Source: Selaginella moellendorffii
Taxonomy: Eukaryota; Streptophyta; Lycopodiopsida; Selaginellales; Selaginellaceae
Reading direction: 5' to 3'
DNA: 64,000 bases
Assembly: GCF_000143415.4 (NCBI RefSeq)
Contig: NW_003314261.1
Location: forward strand, 971,325-1,035,324
Position numbers and translations under genes: made by a program. Below, one piece after another: positions 1 through 10,103 of the stretch. Under the pieces are notes generated by a model that saw nothing but the letters and a program-made list of their open reading frames with translations, was not told the DNA's origin and searched no databases. Position 1 is the stretch's first letter; each line of letters starts with the position of its first letter.

Positions 1-2976
1 GCAATCCTTCGTATATCCGGAACTTGGTTTGAACCACTCCACAGTTACATTGAAGGAGTTAGTTTCCGCGTCCTCCTTTGCATCAGTGATGCAGTGCCCC
101 ACCCATATCATTTGTTTTTTATTACTGGGTCTGACAAGCACGACCATTCCTTTGCAGACCTGTACTGGATTGAATGCTGAATCCGGCTTCTTGTTCCTCG
201 GCCCACAATAGTGATCCTCAACATCGTTATCTGTCACTGCATTTCCAGAGGACATTATTCCGCTACTATCTGGTGCTCTGGGTTCTGGCCAAAAGGACTC
301 TTCCAATTCTTCATATACAACCGGCCCATTTTGGATAGCAGATATAATCTTCTCCCAGTATTCGAGCAAAGGCTTGCACCTCTTAAAATAGGATTCTCCA
401 CCAAACACCAACCCCCTCTTCCAGAAGGCAATATGCTGTCTAATCCCGGCCACTATACTTTCCTGGTTTTTGAGTCCATCCGGGTGCATCGGCCGTGGGG
501 AACCCTGAGGAATCATAGGTTCCCCAGTTATGGGATCTCTCTTGAAGAGTTCAATGCCATCCACTGGCAGCCACACTGTGTCCCATTCTCTCATCTTGTA
601 CCTCATCACTGGAGCACCGTCACGCATGCTGAAATGAAACTGAAGAGGCTTGGAGTGGCCAATCAGCATTTCGAATCCGTCCCTGATGTAGCCTCTTACA
701 AACCCCTTAAAGTCTGGAACCTCTGTCACAAGTGCAGCTTCAACAGTGCCTTTGATGCAATTTTGGAATTCATCGTAGAGTTGTGGGAGGGTGAGGACAT
801 TGGATCGCCGGAGGGACTCTGCCAGGTGACTGAACATGGCATCGACGTCTTCATGAGTGTGCCCAACCATGAGAAAGCCAAGTGTAACCGTTTCAAATAT
901 GCCTTTGGCAACAAGCATCGCCAAGTACGCGAAGACGTACATGTTTTTGTTCTCACTGCCAGCATTGTCTGTTTGGAGCAGAAGATGGGGTGGAAGGCCA
1001 CATCGGCCGCAAGAACTTCCTTGAGATTCTGCTTCGTTTGGATGAGGCTGTGCATTCACCGGGCGACCAGCCTCGTCGGAATGGCATGAGGCCTCACGTG
1101 ATAACCCTACAATCTGACGGCCAACATATTCACTGGGATGGCATGGGGCCCCACACGATACTGCAAGCCTTTGCTCCTCCTCCAGCTGAACCCTGTATGG
1201 GGTTCGATCGACAAGGGCCTTATGCAAGGGTTGGCCGTTCAGCTCAGTCTGCGCACTTTGCAGAGACCTTAAATGTTTTACTAGGGACGCAATCATCATG
1301 TTTGCACCCCCGCCACCCCATAGAGGTACAAAGAAGTTCCCATAGTTCTGGGCACCATGCCCATGAGCGATTATGCCAAACAGAGACACAGGCAGCTGCA
1401 TGGATGAAGAGATTGCCTTGGGGGCAGGATTGAGTCGAGGTAAGCACGTCTTTTTCTGGTCCATTTTGTCGTGGATGATGCAGAGGTAAGAGTCAGGTCT
1501 CTCCATGGAGAGAATCCTGTTATGATAATATGCAGTCCTGCAGCTTCTCTGCTCGATGTTGTGGTCGAGCCGCCTTCTAACCAACGTCTCTCGCTCTTGA
1601 GCGCTGCAAGAATTCTTTGACAAAGCCATTTTGATAGCAGTGCACTCGTCACACTTTGAAAAGCTGGAGTACTTTCCTATACTCACATCCCTGAATCTGT
1701 TGCTCCACAATCTACTAAATCTAGATTGGCTCAGCTTTCTGTAGCCATTACTCTGGAGTTCCTGATTCACATCTTCCAATATGGCCCCCTTGGTATACAT
1801 GGAAGGGAGAACTCGTTGGGTGTCTCGTGTTCCATCTTCCAAGAGGCGGGTTTTATGTGGTTGCTGCTCGCTACATGTCTCGACAAACCTCTTGAAGATT
1901 GCCTCTCCATATACAACATGACACCTGGTTTTGTGCGTACCGTCGTTCCCATGGACTGCCTGTTGAACCCTTTGTTCCTCGAACTCAGTTTTGATTCTGT
2001 AGAATGTGGTTCGANNNNNNNNNNNNNNNNNNNNNNNNNNNNNNNNNNNNNNNNNNNNNNNNNNNNNNNNNNNNNNNNNNNNNNNNNNNNNNNNNNNNNN
2101 NNNNNNNNNNNNNNCCTTCATGCAGACCAAACCCCTCTGGAAGACCATGCCCCCCACCTGATGTTCTGAAGCATCAACAGATGACCGTAATGCCTCATAC
2201 ACAAAATTGCGAGCTGCCTTCCAGGACAATGTCTTGTATCTGCCTCTCTCTCTTTCAATAGCATCCCAATCAGCTTGTTGACAGCACCTCCTCTTGCAAC
2301 AAGCAACTGTCGAGACCATTCGAACCTCCATCGCCATTTTCTGCCTTTTCGGTTCGTTGCTCAGATCCCTTTGGCTGCGCTGTAGGAAGGTGTACTTTCT
2401 TTTCCCATGAAGAGATGTTCTGTCATCAGTTGTAGTGGTGTTTGATTGTGAATCCTTCACATTCTCAAACACTAAATGCCTCAATTTCCACCGCACAATG
2501 CTTCCAATAGTCAGACTGTTTTCTTCTGTGTCAACAACCTCTAAAATCGCAACTCCAATATCATCCCAGCCCAATTCTTGATTAGCAACCGCATCTCTTG
2601 GATCGACAACTGTGGCTAAGCCCTCAGCTACCACCTCCCCCTCGGGGTTGTTTAGAAACACCTTTGCCTGAATCCATGTAGCACGGTTCTTAAGATCCAT
2701 GGAGGGAACATGCGTCGCACTTGCGCTGTCCCTAACATCTACTTTCTTCTGCAGATTTTTCAAGGCAACAACAACATTTACCCCGACGACCATCTCTCCT
2801 CGTTCAATAGCGACCACATTCCCATCGAAGACGGTCTCTACTGATACAGCAGCATTGCCTTCCCCAAGCCTTTGACAGTGTATAACAAAGTTCCGATCCA
2901 TAGACACAAGGGTCCCTTTTGCAACTCTCTTCCCACCATTCAAAATGTAAACCTTTTCCCCAACCCTGAAGGCCAT
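1..2976 (-). CDS. DUF7869-like RNase-H-fold (transposase-like) protein, 3' end outside window
   Basis: The minus strand reads from an ATG at 2976 to the window edge, with one intron (1161 down to 1072) and a 100-N gap at 2015-2114. The first third (2976 to about 2340) is a basic, unrecognised N-terminal part. A Cys-rich stretch (CCKRRCC) follows near 2290. After the gap come FSKCDEC (near 1660), IIHDKMDQKK (near 1470), LLQTDNAGSENKN (near 980) and FLMVGHTHEDVDAMF (near 870). I recall this series as the DUF7869 type, whose Asp/Asn/His motifs resemble a DDE/RNase-H catalytic core. Apart from the gap I see no stop or frameshift, unlike the neighbouring gene at 5.5-11 kb. The family name is from memory. 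The transposase-like role is inferred from the motifs. Confidence 0.55.
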   Translation of the reverse strand, partial: MAFRVGEKVYILNGGKRVAKGTLVSMDRNFVIHCQRLGEGNAAVSVETVFDGNVVAIERGEMVVGVNVVVALKNLQKKVDVRDSASATHVPSMDLKNRATWIQAKVFLNNPEGEVVAEGLATVVDPRDAVANQELGWDDIGVAILEVVDTEENSLTIGSIVRWKLRHLVFENVKDSQSNTTTTDDRTSLHGKRKYTFLQRSQRDLSNEPKRQKMAMEVRMVSTVACCKRRCCQQADWDAIERERGRYKTLSWKAARNFVYEALRSSVDASEHQVGGMVFQRGLVCMKXXXXXXXXXXXXXXXXXXXXXXXXXXXXXXXXXXRTTFYRIKTEFEEQRVQQAVHGNDGTHKTRCHVVYGEAIFKRFVETCSEQQPHKTRLLEDGTRDTQRVLPSMYTKGAILEDVNQELQSNGYRKLSQSRFSRLWSNRFRDVSIGKYSSFSKCDECTAIKMALSKNSCSAQERETLVRRRLDHNIEQRSCRTAYYHNRILSMERPDSYLCIIHDKMDQKKTCLPRLNPAPKAISSSMQLPVSLFGIIAHGHGAQNYGNFFVPLWGGGGANMMIASLVKHLRSLQSAQTELNGQPLHKALVDRTPYRVQLEEEQRLAVSCGAPCHPSEYVGRQIVGLSREASCHSDEAGRPVNAQPHPNEAESQGSSCGRCGLPPHLLLQTDNAGSENKNMYVFAYLAMLVAKGIFETVTLGFLMVGHTHEDVDAMFSHLAESLRRSNVLTLPQLYDEFQNCIKGTVEAALVTEVPDFKGFVRGYIRDGFEMLIGHSKPLQFHFSMRDGAPVMRYKMREWDTVWLPVDGIELFKRDPITGEPMIPQGSPRPMHPDGLKNQESIVAGIRQHIAFWKRGLVFGGESYFKRCKPLLEYWEKIISAIQNGPVVYEELEESFWPEPRAPDSSGIMSSGNAVTDNDVEDHYCGPRNKKPDSAFNPVQVCKGMVVLVRPSNKKQMIWVGHCITDAKEDAETNSFNVTVEWFKPSSGYTKDC
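1072..1161 (-). other. 90-nt intron holding two 22-nt palindromes
   Basis: The donor GTATCG follows a GCA codon and the acceptor is GACGAG. Removing this stretch keeps the upstream frame (ending EEEQRLA) in phase with the downstream frame leading to LLQTDNAGSENKN. Palindrome copies lie at 1081-1102 and 1138-1159. An alternative acceptor a few codons downstream (CACAG) also keeps phase. Confidence 0.5.
2015..2114. other. Assembly gap (100 N)
   Basis: Exactly 100 N, probably a placeholder of unknown true length. It falls inside the DUF7869-like gene, so the protein length there is unknown. Confidence 0.95.
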
Positions 2977-3049
2977 TCTGAAAGTGCAGAAAAGAAGTTA
3001 AGACCATACAAAAAATGATTGGAGAATGGCCTAAATCATAACATACCAA

Positions 3050-3239
3050 ATAGCATGAGGCCACATGCCATTATTCAAACATGCTATTGACACCCACGTG
3101 AAATTTCGCATTCACAAAATTGGCATGAGCCCTCATGCCATCTTGATATACACACAGCTGCAGGCAAGTAAAAACATACATGACAATACGCTAGCCATGA
3201 AATTGCAAGGGCCCAAGATGGCATGTGGCCTCATGCCAT
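3050..3239. repeat. Three 22-nt palindromes upstream of the DUF7869-like gene
   Basis: Copies at 3050-3071, 3120-3141 and 3218-3239, each with arms close to ATGGCRTGNGG and CCNCAYGCCAT. They are spaced 70 and 98 bp apart and start 74 bp upstream of the ATG at 2976. They could mark 5' UTR introns or a regulatory region; the sequence does not decide. Confidence 0.8.
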
Positions 3240-3343
3240 TTCTAAATGTGGTCCTAAACCATTCCATGGTGAACATACCAGGAAGCACAAGTGCCGAATA
3301 TCAAGAGGAAGCGGTAGCCACACCAAAGACAGTGCCGCTCGCA

Positions 3344-3416
3344 ACACCGCAACTACTCGTAGCGCCGCTCGCAACACCGCAACTGCTCGTAGCGCCGCTC
3401 GCACAAACTGCCACTC
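3344..3416. repeat. 30-bp tandem repeat, about 2.4 copies
   Basis: The unit GCAACACCGCAACT-N-CTCGTAGCGCCGCTC occurs twice in direct order with partial copies on both sides. It reads open in several frames, giving Ala/Thr/Arg-rich peptides that look like products of the repeat rather than genes. No gene was recognised in 3077-5520 apart from this and the other repeats listed. Confidence 0.7.
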
Positions 3417-3820
3417 GCATAAACTGCTGCTCGCAATGCCGCAACCGCTTGTAGACGCAAAAACCACAGCTCACAACGCCGCTTACACAAGCAGCGCTCA
3501 CTGCGCTCAGTGGAACCAAGAACACGGCGCACAAAAATGATAGACCTAGGAATGAGTTCGAGAATTCAAAAATAACACACGCTTGAACGTCACATCAAAT
3601 CCTCTGACAAACCAGATCTTATGATTCCTCTGACAAATTTCAAACTGAGTAGCTTCTAGACTTTGCTGTCGGAGGTTGAACTTTGTCACATCATGTCCTT
3701 GCCTCGATTCAGCTGTGCCATGTCAGTGATTCGAACTTTCCCATGCCATATCAGCGATCCGCGCCAAGATTATTCGCCGTGTAAAGGAATAATTATGCTG
3801 TGTGTGTACGTCCATTTATG

Positions 3821-3914
3821 GCAATATAAGGCCATACGCCATTCAAAGAATAATGCTAGTCGAGCATTTTTTGGTGCATTTTTTGGTTCAAAATTGCATG
3901 AGCCCACACGCTAT
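3821..3914 (+). repeat. Dispersed repeat, copy 1 (palindrome plus GCATTTTTTGG block)
   Basis: A variant palindrome (about 3821-3845) is followed by TTCAAAGAATAATGC, the block GAGCATTTTTTGGTGC and then TTGCATGAGCCCACACGC. The same order occurs at 4749-4849. A further shared piece, CTTGAACGTCACATCAAATC, occurs near 3572 and near 4847. The unit therefore looks like a short mobile repeat that carries the palindrome at one end. Confidence 0.6.
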
Positions 3915-4255
3915 AAAGTTTACCTGTACCAAAAATAGAAATAGCTTTATTTACTTGGGAATTTAAGTGGTTGAGGCATTTTTAAACTTACAAACACATG
4001 CCCTACTTACATTCATTTGGTTGCTTAAAATTCAAAAATATTATAAACCTTTCTTTTTGCATTTTCAATGTTTTCAATTATGGTTTTTGATTTTCGCAGG
4101 ACCAGCCTAGTAATCTATTTGCATCCCGTCATGTTTATAGCTAGCTTTCGTTTGTCCCCTTCGCTAGCCTGAGATACATCTGCTCGGCATCTGCCTCTTA
4201 CAGCATTTGCCCAGAAAGGGCATCTTTCTTCACGCAGCATTTGCCACATGTTTAG

Positions 4256-4277
4256 GGTTAGGGTTTAGGGTTTAGCA
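4256..4277 (+). repeat. Short interstitial telomere-like repeat
   Basis: Three to four imperfect copies of the plant telomere unit TTTAGGG in a row. This is too short to be a relic telomere with confidence and could equally be a telo-box cluster. Confidence 0.5.
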
Positions 4278-4748
4278 ATTCAGTAGCTTGATAAACATGC
4301 AAATACAGAACTTGATGCAAAATCCTTTGATATGTCACAATGCCCCTAGGACCATAAACACATTTCAATAGAGAGGGTCCTTTCATTTCATAACTCCTTA
4401 CGTAGATCTTGGTGAAACCAGAGTTAGTGAAGTTGGTTTTTTGTGATCCCGCATCTGATTGTGATGTCCCTTTGCAGTGTCGATGGAAAGGTCAATGCAC
4501 ACCAAACTGTAGAATCTTGGAGCAAAATAACGGTCGGATCTATGGCAAATGCCCCTGAAACATTGTAAGGCTCGTGTGGTCTCATGTGGTGTCCGATCGA
4601 GATGCTTCTTTGCAGGGTCATTAAGAAGGACATTGTATACCATTCTGTAAAATCTAGTTGCGATCTAACGGTTGGATCTCCAGGAAACTCAAAACAATCT
4701 CGCGCGTGTCAGAATATTCTAGGAATATACTCCTATGTGCTCCTGAAA

Positions 4749-4849
4749 ATGGCATGCGGCCCCACGCCATTCAAGAGATAACGCCAGATGACGCCGAGCA
4801 TTTTTTGGTGCATTTTTTGGGATCAAAATTGCATGAGCCCACACGCTTG
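4749..4849 (+). repeat. Dispersed repeat, copy 2 (palindrome plus GCATTTTTTGG block)
   Basis: Palindrome at 4749-4770, then TTCAAGAGATAACGCC, the GAGCATTTTTTGGTGC block and a second half-matching palindrome at 4828-4849. It parallels the copy at 3821-3914, about 930 bp upstream, in the same orientation. Confidence 0.6.
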
Positions 4850-5159
4850 AACGTCACATCAAATCCTTTGACAATTTATTTAGCTGAACATCTGGCATTT
4901 TTGGAAATACAAGATGCTTTGGAATATCCAATCATGCATGGTATAAATATAGCGAGGGTATTAAATGATATCCCAATCATGATCTTTCTTTTGGATTTCG
5001 CGTGCATGCAGTCCGAGGAATGATGACGTTGCGGATTTCTTTTGGATTTCACGCATGCGCGTGCCGATCCAGAAATTAATGGTGGCGCCCAAGTCCGAGG
5101 AATGATGACGTGGCGGGATTACCAACCGTTGTGACATTTCGCGCGTGTGAGGTTAGGTT

Positions 5160-5320
5160 TTGCATTTTGCTTCGTACTCGCGCTCGCATACTCGCCCTCG
5201 CATCGCGCTCCCACTCGCGCTCCCACTTCTCTACAGGTTTCTCGTGTGCATCGGCGTCCACTCGCGCTTGCATCACACTCGGGCTCGCATCGCGCTCGTG
5301 TGCATCGGCGTCCACTTCAA
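5160..5320. repeat. Degenerate CTCGCAT/CGCGCTC array
   Basis: Irregular short direct repeats of CTCGCATCGCGCTC type, plus a longer pair sharing TGTGCATCGGCGTCCACT (near 5248 and 5299). Peptides read from it (His/Arg/Ser-rich) are products of the repeat and I do not call a gene. It lies just upstream of the first apparent exon of the 5.5-11 kb gene. Confidence 0.55.
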
Positions 5321-5545
5321 GACACACCCAGTTTATAACTTCGCCGCCAACTCCGCCGCCCACTCTGCCACCCACACGCAGCCCACTTGGTGTCCCGGGA
5401 GATTTCAGCGCCACTCTCCAACTGTAAGTGGCAGAGTAGCCTTGCTGCTATGATCCGCTGCACACACAGTGCACATTCGCCAGCGAGTCCGGTTGTCACG
5501 CCTCCATTCGGCTTCAAATGGTAAGTCTTTTAGGCCAAGTAGAAA

Positions 5546-5704
5546 ATGGCATGAGGCCACATGCCATTCAGTAGCAACATTGGCATGCACCGATTGGGCT
5601 CTCGAGTGCAGTCCGGTTACAGATGGCGTGTAGCCTCACGCCATCTTAGGATGCAGCCTTAAGACATCTGATGCAGTGGTGAATGGCGTGTGGCCTCACG
5701 TTAT
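5546..5704. repeat. Three 22-nt palindromes in putative tiny introns
   Basis: Copies at 5546-5567, 5623-5644 and 5683-5704. Each lies between a GT start and an AG end: 5521-5571 (51 nt), 5616-5649 (34 nt) and 5679-5710 (32 nt). The last two would be extremely short for a plant, and the flanking exons are too short to confirm by reading frame. Confidence 0.5.
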
Positions 5705-6935
5705 TTCCAGCTGCTAGCTTTTCATCTGTCAGCTCTAATTGTTGTGCATTTCTGAATAGGCGAGGAATTGCGTTCTTCTTCCAGCCACTGTCAATGTGGA
5801 TGCAGAGAAGGGGGAGGAGCTCACCAGTTGGACTTTTGGGATGAAAGGCGAGGATCTGAGGCTGTACAACACAGATGGTGGGAGAAAAGAATGCATGGGG
5901 ATCCTCATCTAAGTGACAGACACTCCATGCAGTTCCATGCAAGAATATGGACTGGCACTTGTGGTAGAGACAGCGTCTGCCTTCAAGATCCACCTTGCAC
6001 ATCCTAGCGGCTTCCCGGAGGGGGGCAGCGGCTATGAGGAATTCCTAGAGGGAGCTAGGGAGAGGTTGTCCAGGAGGCCCACAATTTCAAAGACGCTGCG
6101 GGTCTATGAAGATCACATGGAATCCACGGACCTCACCTACGGCGATGTTCAAAAACTATATTCCAACATTGAGCCGTTGAGAGTGCCTCCAGTTTGCGAA
6201 GCGAAGGGGAAGGGGGTCGATCTGGAAACTACCCCGAAGCAGAAAAGGGTGGTCAAGCTCAAGCCGACGTCCGACTCTCCTCCAAAAAAGAAGCTACTCG
6301 GTGATGCCATTGCCTTGGGTTCGAACACTACACCCACCAAAAAGAAGAGCCGCAAAGAGTAGAAAGAGCAAGAAGAGGCAGCAAAAATCGTCGCAGATAA
6401 TAGTACTTGTTACTATTCCAACAAAGTATATACAATCGACGTGAGCCGTATCGACATCCAAAGCAAATACAACCACAGGCTAGTATCTGATGAGTGGGTG
6501 GAGAAACTGAAGCAGAAGATGCTGGCAAGTCCAGTAACACCCGACATCACAGACGTGATCCCCTACTACCGAACAATGAAGGGCGAGACGAGGTTTCTAG
6601 ACTTGATCAATAGGAAGGTGTTGGACGATCAGAACATCCGGTTCTATGCCGTCTCCGGGCAGCATTCTAGCTTGGCGATGCAAGAGATAGTTGTGGATAT
6701 TATGGTGGGTGAGGAGGTGAAGAAAGTTTTCAAGACAAGAGTTGTCCGCCTGATAAAAGGCAACTCGCCCCTCCGATCTATCATATACATTTCCCACGCG
6801 CAGAATGTCAAGCAAGAAACGTGCTACAAATCGGGTCTGCACGAGACATTGGCACAAACACGGAAGCTCTAGGTTCAACTGAAGAAGCCACAAAAACCAG
6901 GACAAGGACGTGCACTAGCAACTAGCGCCTGGCAG

Positions 6936-6977
6936 GTAAGCCTCGTTGCATGTGGCCTCACGCCATTTCCATTGCAG
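6936..6977 (+). other. 42-nt intron made largely of the palindrome
   Basis: Donor CAG/GTAAGC and acceptor CATTGCAG/GAA. The frame is phase 0 on both sides (TSAWQ joined to EFSSLL). The palindrome occupies 6948-6966, lacking the first three bases of its left arm, so it fills 19 of the 42 nt. Confidence 0.7.
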
Positions 6978-8444
6978 GAATTCTCGAGTCTTCTCTCAAA
7001 AACACTGGGAGTCAATGACACACTCAGCATCCATAACATTCTACTCGCGACAAAAGTTGTTTTTGACAAATGGGTAGATGTGCTGAGGAGGTACCATGAC
7101 AGAGAGTTGCCAAACTCAATGGGTGTGGAGGACGGCCGGAAGCCCAATGATTTGAAGCTCAACGCCTTGCGTTTCTCGCGGTCTCTAGACGACGACGACC
7201 TTTTGACAGTGGCTAATGCTCTTCTACGTGGTGAGGTAGTCTTCAACAAGACCAAAATGACTCCCGGCCATATTGTGACATACGAGGACTTGTGCACGAC
7301 TCTGAGAGCTCGTGCGCTATTGAAGGATTGGATCTTCGAGCAAGTGGCCGTGGAGAGGGTGAGCATCGACACCACGCAAGAGATGATGGAAGCGCTAGAT
7401 TTGTCAAATGAAGACATCGACGAGTACGTGAAGGGGGCCCCCAAGTTCATCGATCTGCTGCGGGATGCCACGAAAAGTAAAGCTGAGAAGTTGGATCAGT
7501 ATCCAAATTTCATTAAGATTGATGTCGACCGCCGGCTTCAGAAACAGCTCGACCCCGCAGCAGAGGCCTATCGAGAACCTTACCGGGTATACTTGAATTC
7601 GGATGAGGATCAAAGGTGGAGGAGCATCGTTTCCCGCGGAGATAAGCAGGTCAAGAACATCTTTTGTGTGATGGACTTTACAAACGAGGAGATCACTCAT
7701 GCAGACGAAATCAGCTCCATCATTGACTTAATGGTGGGACTTGCGGAGGTGGAATCTTCAGTCCACTATATGATCTACGACTTCGAATCCTATCACAAGT
7801 TCTGGAAGGCCTTGAACGAGGTGAAGGCTCGGTTGAAAGGCAAGGAGATGTGGGAGATCCATGGGATAATGGCTAAGAAGAAGATACCGACGAATGTCCG
7901 CATCTTCACATTCGCCCTTGTTATTGGTCCTGCAGCAGAGTGGGACTGGAGTGACTTCCCAGCTTCGTTCGACAAGGCCAATCGAATTGATCTGAGGGAG
8001 GTCAATTTACCCGTGCCTGAGGAACTGAAGACGGCTATGGAGCTTTCGAATCCAAAGAAAGCTCCAGGTGCAGCATGGGAAATGCTCAGCTGGGTCTTCA
8101 ACGCAATAGCGGGTGGGTCACCTGCTTCCGACTCCAAGGGCAAATGCGTTGTCGAGTACAACTGCGGTGGACTATTCTTTCAAGCCGCACTACTCAAGGG
8201 TGTCCCGTGTGTTGCGGTGACAAACTCCATTGAAGAGGTGACTTCAATGGAGCATATAATTACAGTTGCCAAAGAAAAATAGTATCTTCTCTGCGAACCT
8301 GGTGAGTACACACTTTAAGTTTAAATGTTATCTCACAAGCTCTGTATGCAAGAGCGTGGCCACCCCCAGATGCTGAAACGGCGTTAACAGCTACTGTTGA
8401 AGATACCCATGTTGGGCCGAGCTCACAACCTGTACAAGGTAAGG

Positions 8445-8797
8445 TCACGTGAGGCCTCACGCCATTTTGATTATAGATCATTGTGAATATTCAGACACGA
8501 GGACTGAAAAGCACACTGGTGGCGCATCGAAGAAGGACAAACAGACAAGCAATAGGAAAAAAGGAGGTACAAATTATATTTGCAATGGCGTGTGGTCTCA
8601 TGCCATTCCTTGCAGGAGACACTTCTTCAAAGGCAAAACAGGCAAGCACCAGCCAAGCTCAAACTGACAGTGGTCATAAAAAGTGAAAGCACGTTGGACA
8701 GTCGTCGAGATCAGAGGCATTTGATTCGAAAAGGAAGAAGGGCAACGAAAAGATGATAGGTAATGCCTCGCGGTTATGGCGTGTGTGCTCATGCCAT
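8445..8797. repeat. Three 22-nt palindromes, each inside a verified short intron
   Basis: Copies at 8445-8465, 8585-8606 and 8776-8797 lie in introns 8439-8476 (38 nt), 8567-8615 (49 nt) and 8760-8806 (47 nt). In each the right arm ends in CCAT and is followed within 6-11 nt by the acceptor AG (TTGATTATAG, TCCTTGCAG, TCATTGCAG). Confidence 0.75.
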
Positions 8798-10006
8798 TCA
8801 TTGCAGATCAAGGGCTGAGTGAAGCAGGCAGTCACCACCTCCTGACTTAGATTCCTATGGCGGACTCCCCTTCCCCAATCTCAATGGAGAGGTACAATGG
8901 ATGAGGGATGCTTTTCAAGTCAGGGCCACGTTTTTCTCATCTCGTCGTCTTCGAAGGGTGCAAGAACGTGCAAAAACCATGTTAAGACAGTCGGGTGAGG
9001 ATACGGTCCTAGGTCACGCACTAAAACAGGCTATGGATGTCTTGTATTTTGAGATGGAGACTCGGCCAGATGATTTTCCCAAGATGGTCCTGGAAGAACA
9101 AGCCATCCAGCCTGAGCAGCCTATGGAAGAAATGCAGGAGGGGGATGAGGAGCCAGAGAAAGATAATGAGCAGGAAGAGCAGAAGGACGAAGAGGAGGAC
9201 AAAGAAGAGGAGGACGAAGAAGAGGAGGACGAAGAGGACTTGGATGGTCCTCACAATGGTGACGATCACAATAACGATGACGACGATGATGACGACGATG
9301 GCCAGCCTGAGGTGGCCAAAGAGCAGCGGAGGAAGGTCATACAAGACAAACCATCAGGTAAATAATAGTACATCCATTCCTAACCTTTTACCATTTCTAA
9401 CATTGTCCATGTAGGTCGCAGAGCAAATGGTAAGTAGAGATTATTCAGTTGAATTTACAAACTCTAGCCTTTAGTGTCGAGGAAGGATAGTGCCAAGCAA
9501 GGGTCGAAACGTATGTCCAATCCTTCAGAATCAGCAGTGCGCCCAAGTGATATCGGTCATAGTTCCTCAATAGCAGTTGATGGTAAATACAGTATAGTCG
9601 ATTCAATGTGCTAATGAGTTTGTTTTTAGTAGCACGGGAGGATACCATCTCAATCGAAGGGAGATATTTGGACATGCATATGGATCCACCAGTGGACTCT
9701 ACTTGCCTACAAGAGTCATCAGAGCTGGTGGAGGCTACTATCCATATCAACGCCAAGCAAGCTGACCACGCTCCACTTGATGCTGCCCATACCACTAAGT
9801 CAATCTTGTCCACGTATCCAACTGACGGTGACTAGGCGCCATTGGACCCGCATGAGGCCGCCCCAGCCGCCGAGCCGGTCGTATCCTCATTTCCAACGGA
9901 CTCAACGTGTGCCCAATCGTCTGACTACGCGCCGTTGGAACCTCCCTACACCGCCCCTGCTGCCTGTTCGGTCATGTCCACTTTGCCAACGGAGGCACCA
10001 ACTGAA

Positions 10007-10103
10007 ATGGCGTGTGATCACACGTCATCGGAACCACCCCATGCCACTGTTGAGCCAGTTGTACCAGAGTCTACAGCTGAAATGGCATGTGCCCACACGC
10101 CAT
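10007..10103. repeat. Two 22-nt palindromes inside coding sequence
   Basis: Copies at 10007-10028 and 10082-10103 lie in the Pro/Ala-rich exon and translate as EMACDHTS and EMACAHTP. These are the only copies that appear to be kept as exon. Confidence 0.65.

Larger units (their letters stand above)
5521..8301 (+). pseudogene. ParB-like domain gene, 5' part, with in-frame stops
   Basis: From about 5786 one frame stays coding-like to 8301, with an intron at 6936-6977. A Lys/Glu-rich segment ends near 6420. Then comes IDVSRIDIQSKYNHRLVS, a leucine-rich helix and FYAVSGQHSSLAMQEI (near 6650), which resembles the ParB/sulfiredoxin N-terminal layout with its GQHR box. A region of about 430 residues with no family I know follows (6978-8279). 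The frame is interrupted by TAA at 5910, TAG at 6360, TAG at 6870 and TAG at 8280, yet coding character resumes in the same frame each time. Three putative short introns (5521-5571, 5616-5649, 5679-5710) precede it, but the exons around them are too short to verify. The ParB assignment is tentative; decay versus recoding is discussed in the findings. Confidence 0.45.

Noticed and set aside
211-2169. Plus-strand open frames of up to 292 codons in the first 2.2 kb
   Set aside because: They are antisense to the minus-strand DUF7869-like gene, which carries the recognisable motifs; the plus-strand peptides have no domain.
4256-4277. Ancient telomere or chromosome-fusion point
   Set aside because: Only three to four imperfect TTTAGGG units; far too short.
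9014-9344. Minus-strand Ser- or Leu/Val-rich frames of 62 and 107 codons
   Set aside because: Antisense of the acidic-tract exon; hydrophobic character comes from reversed Asp/Glu codons.
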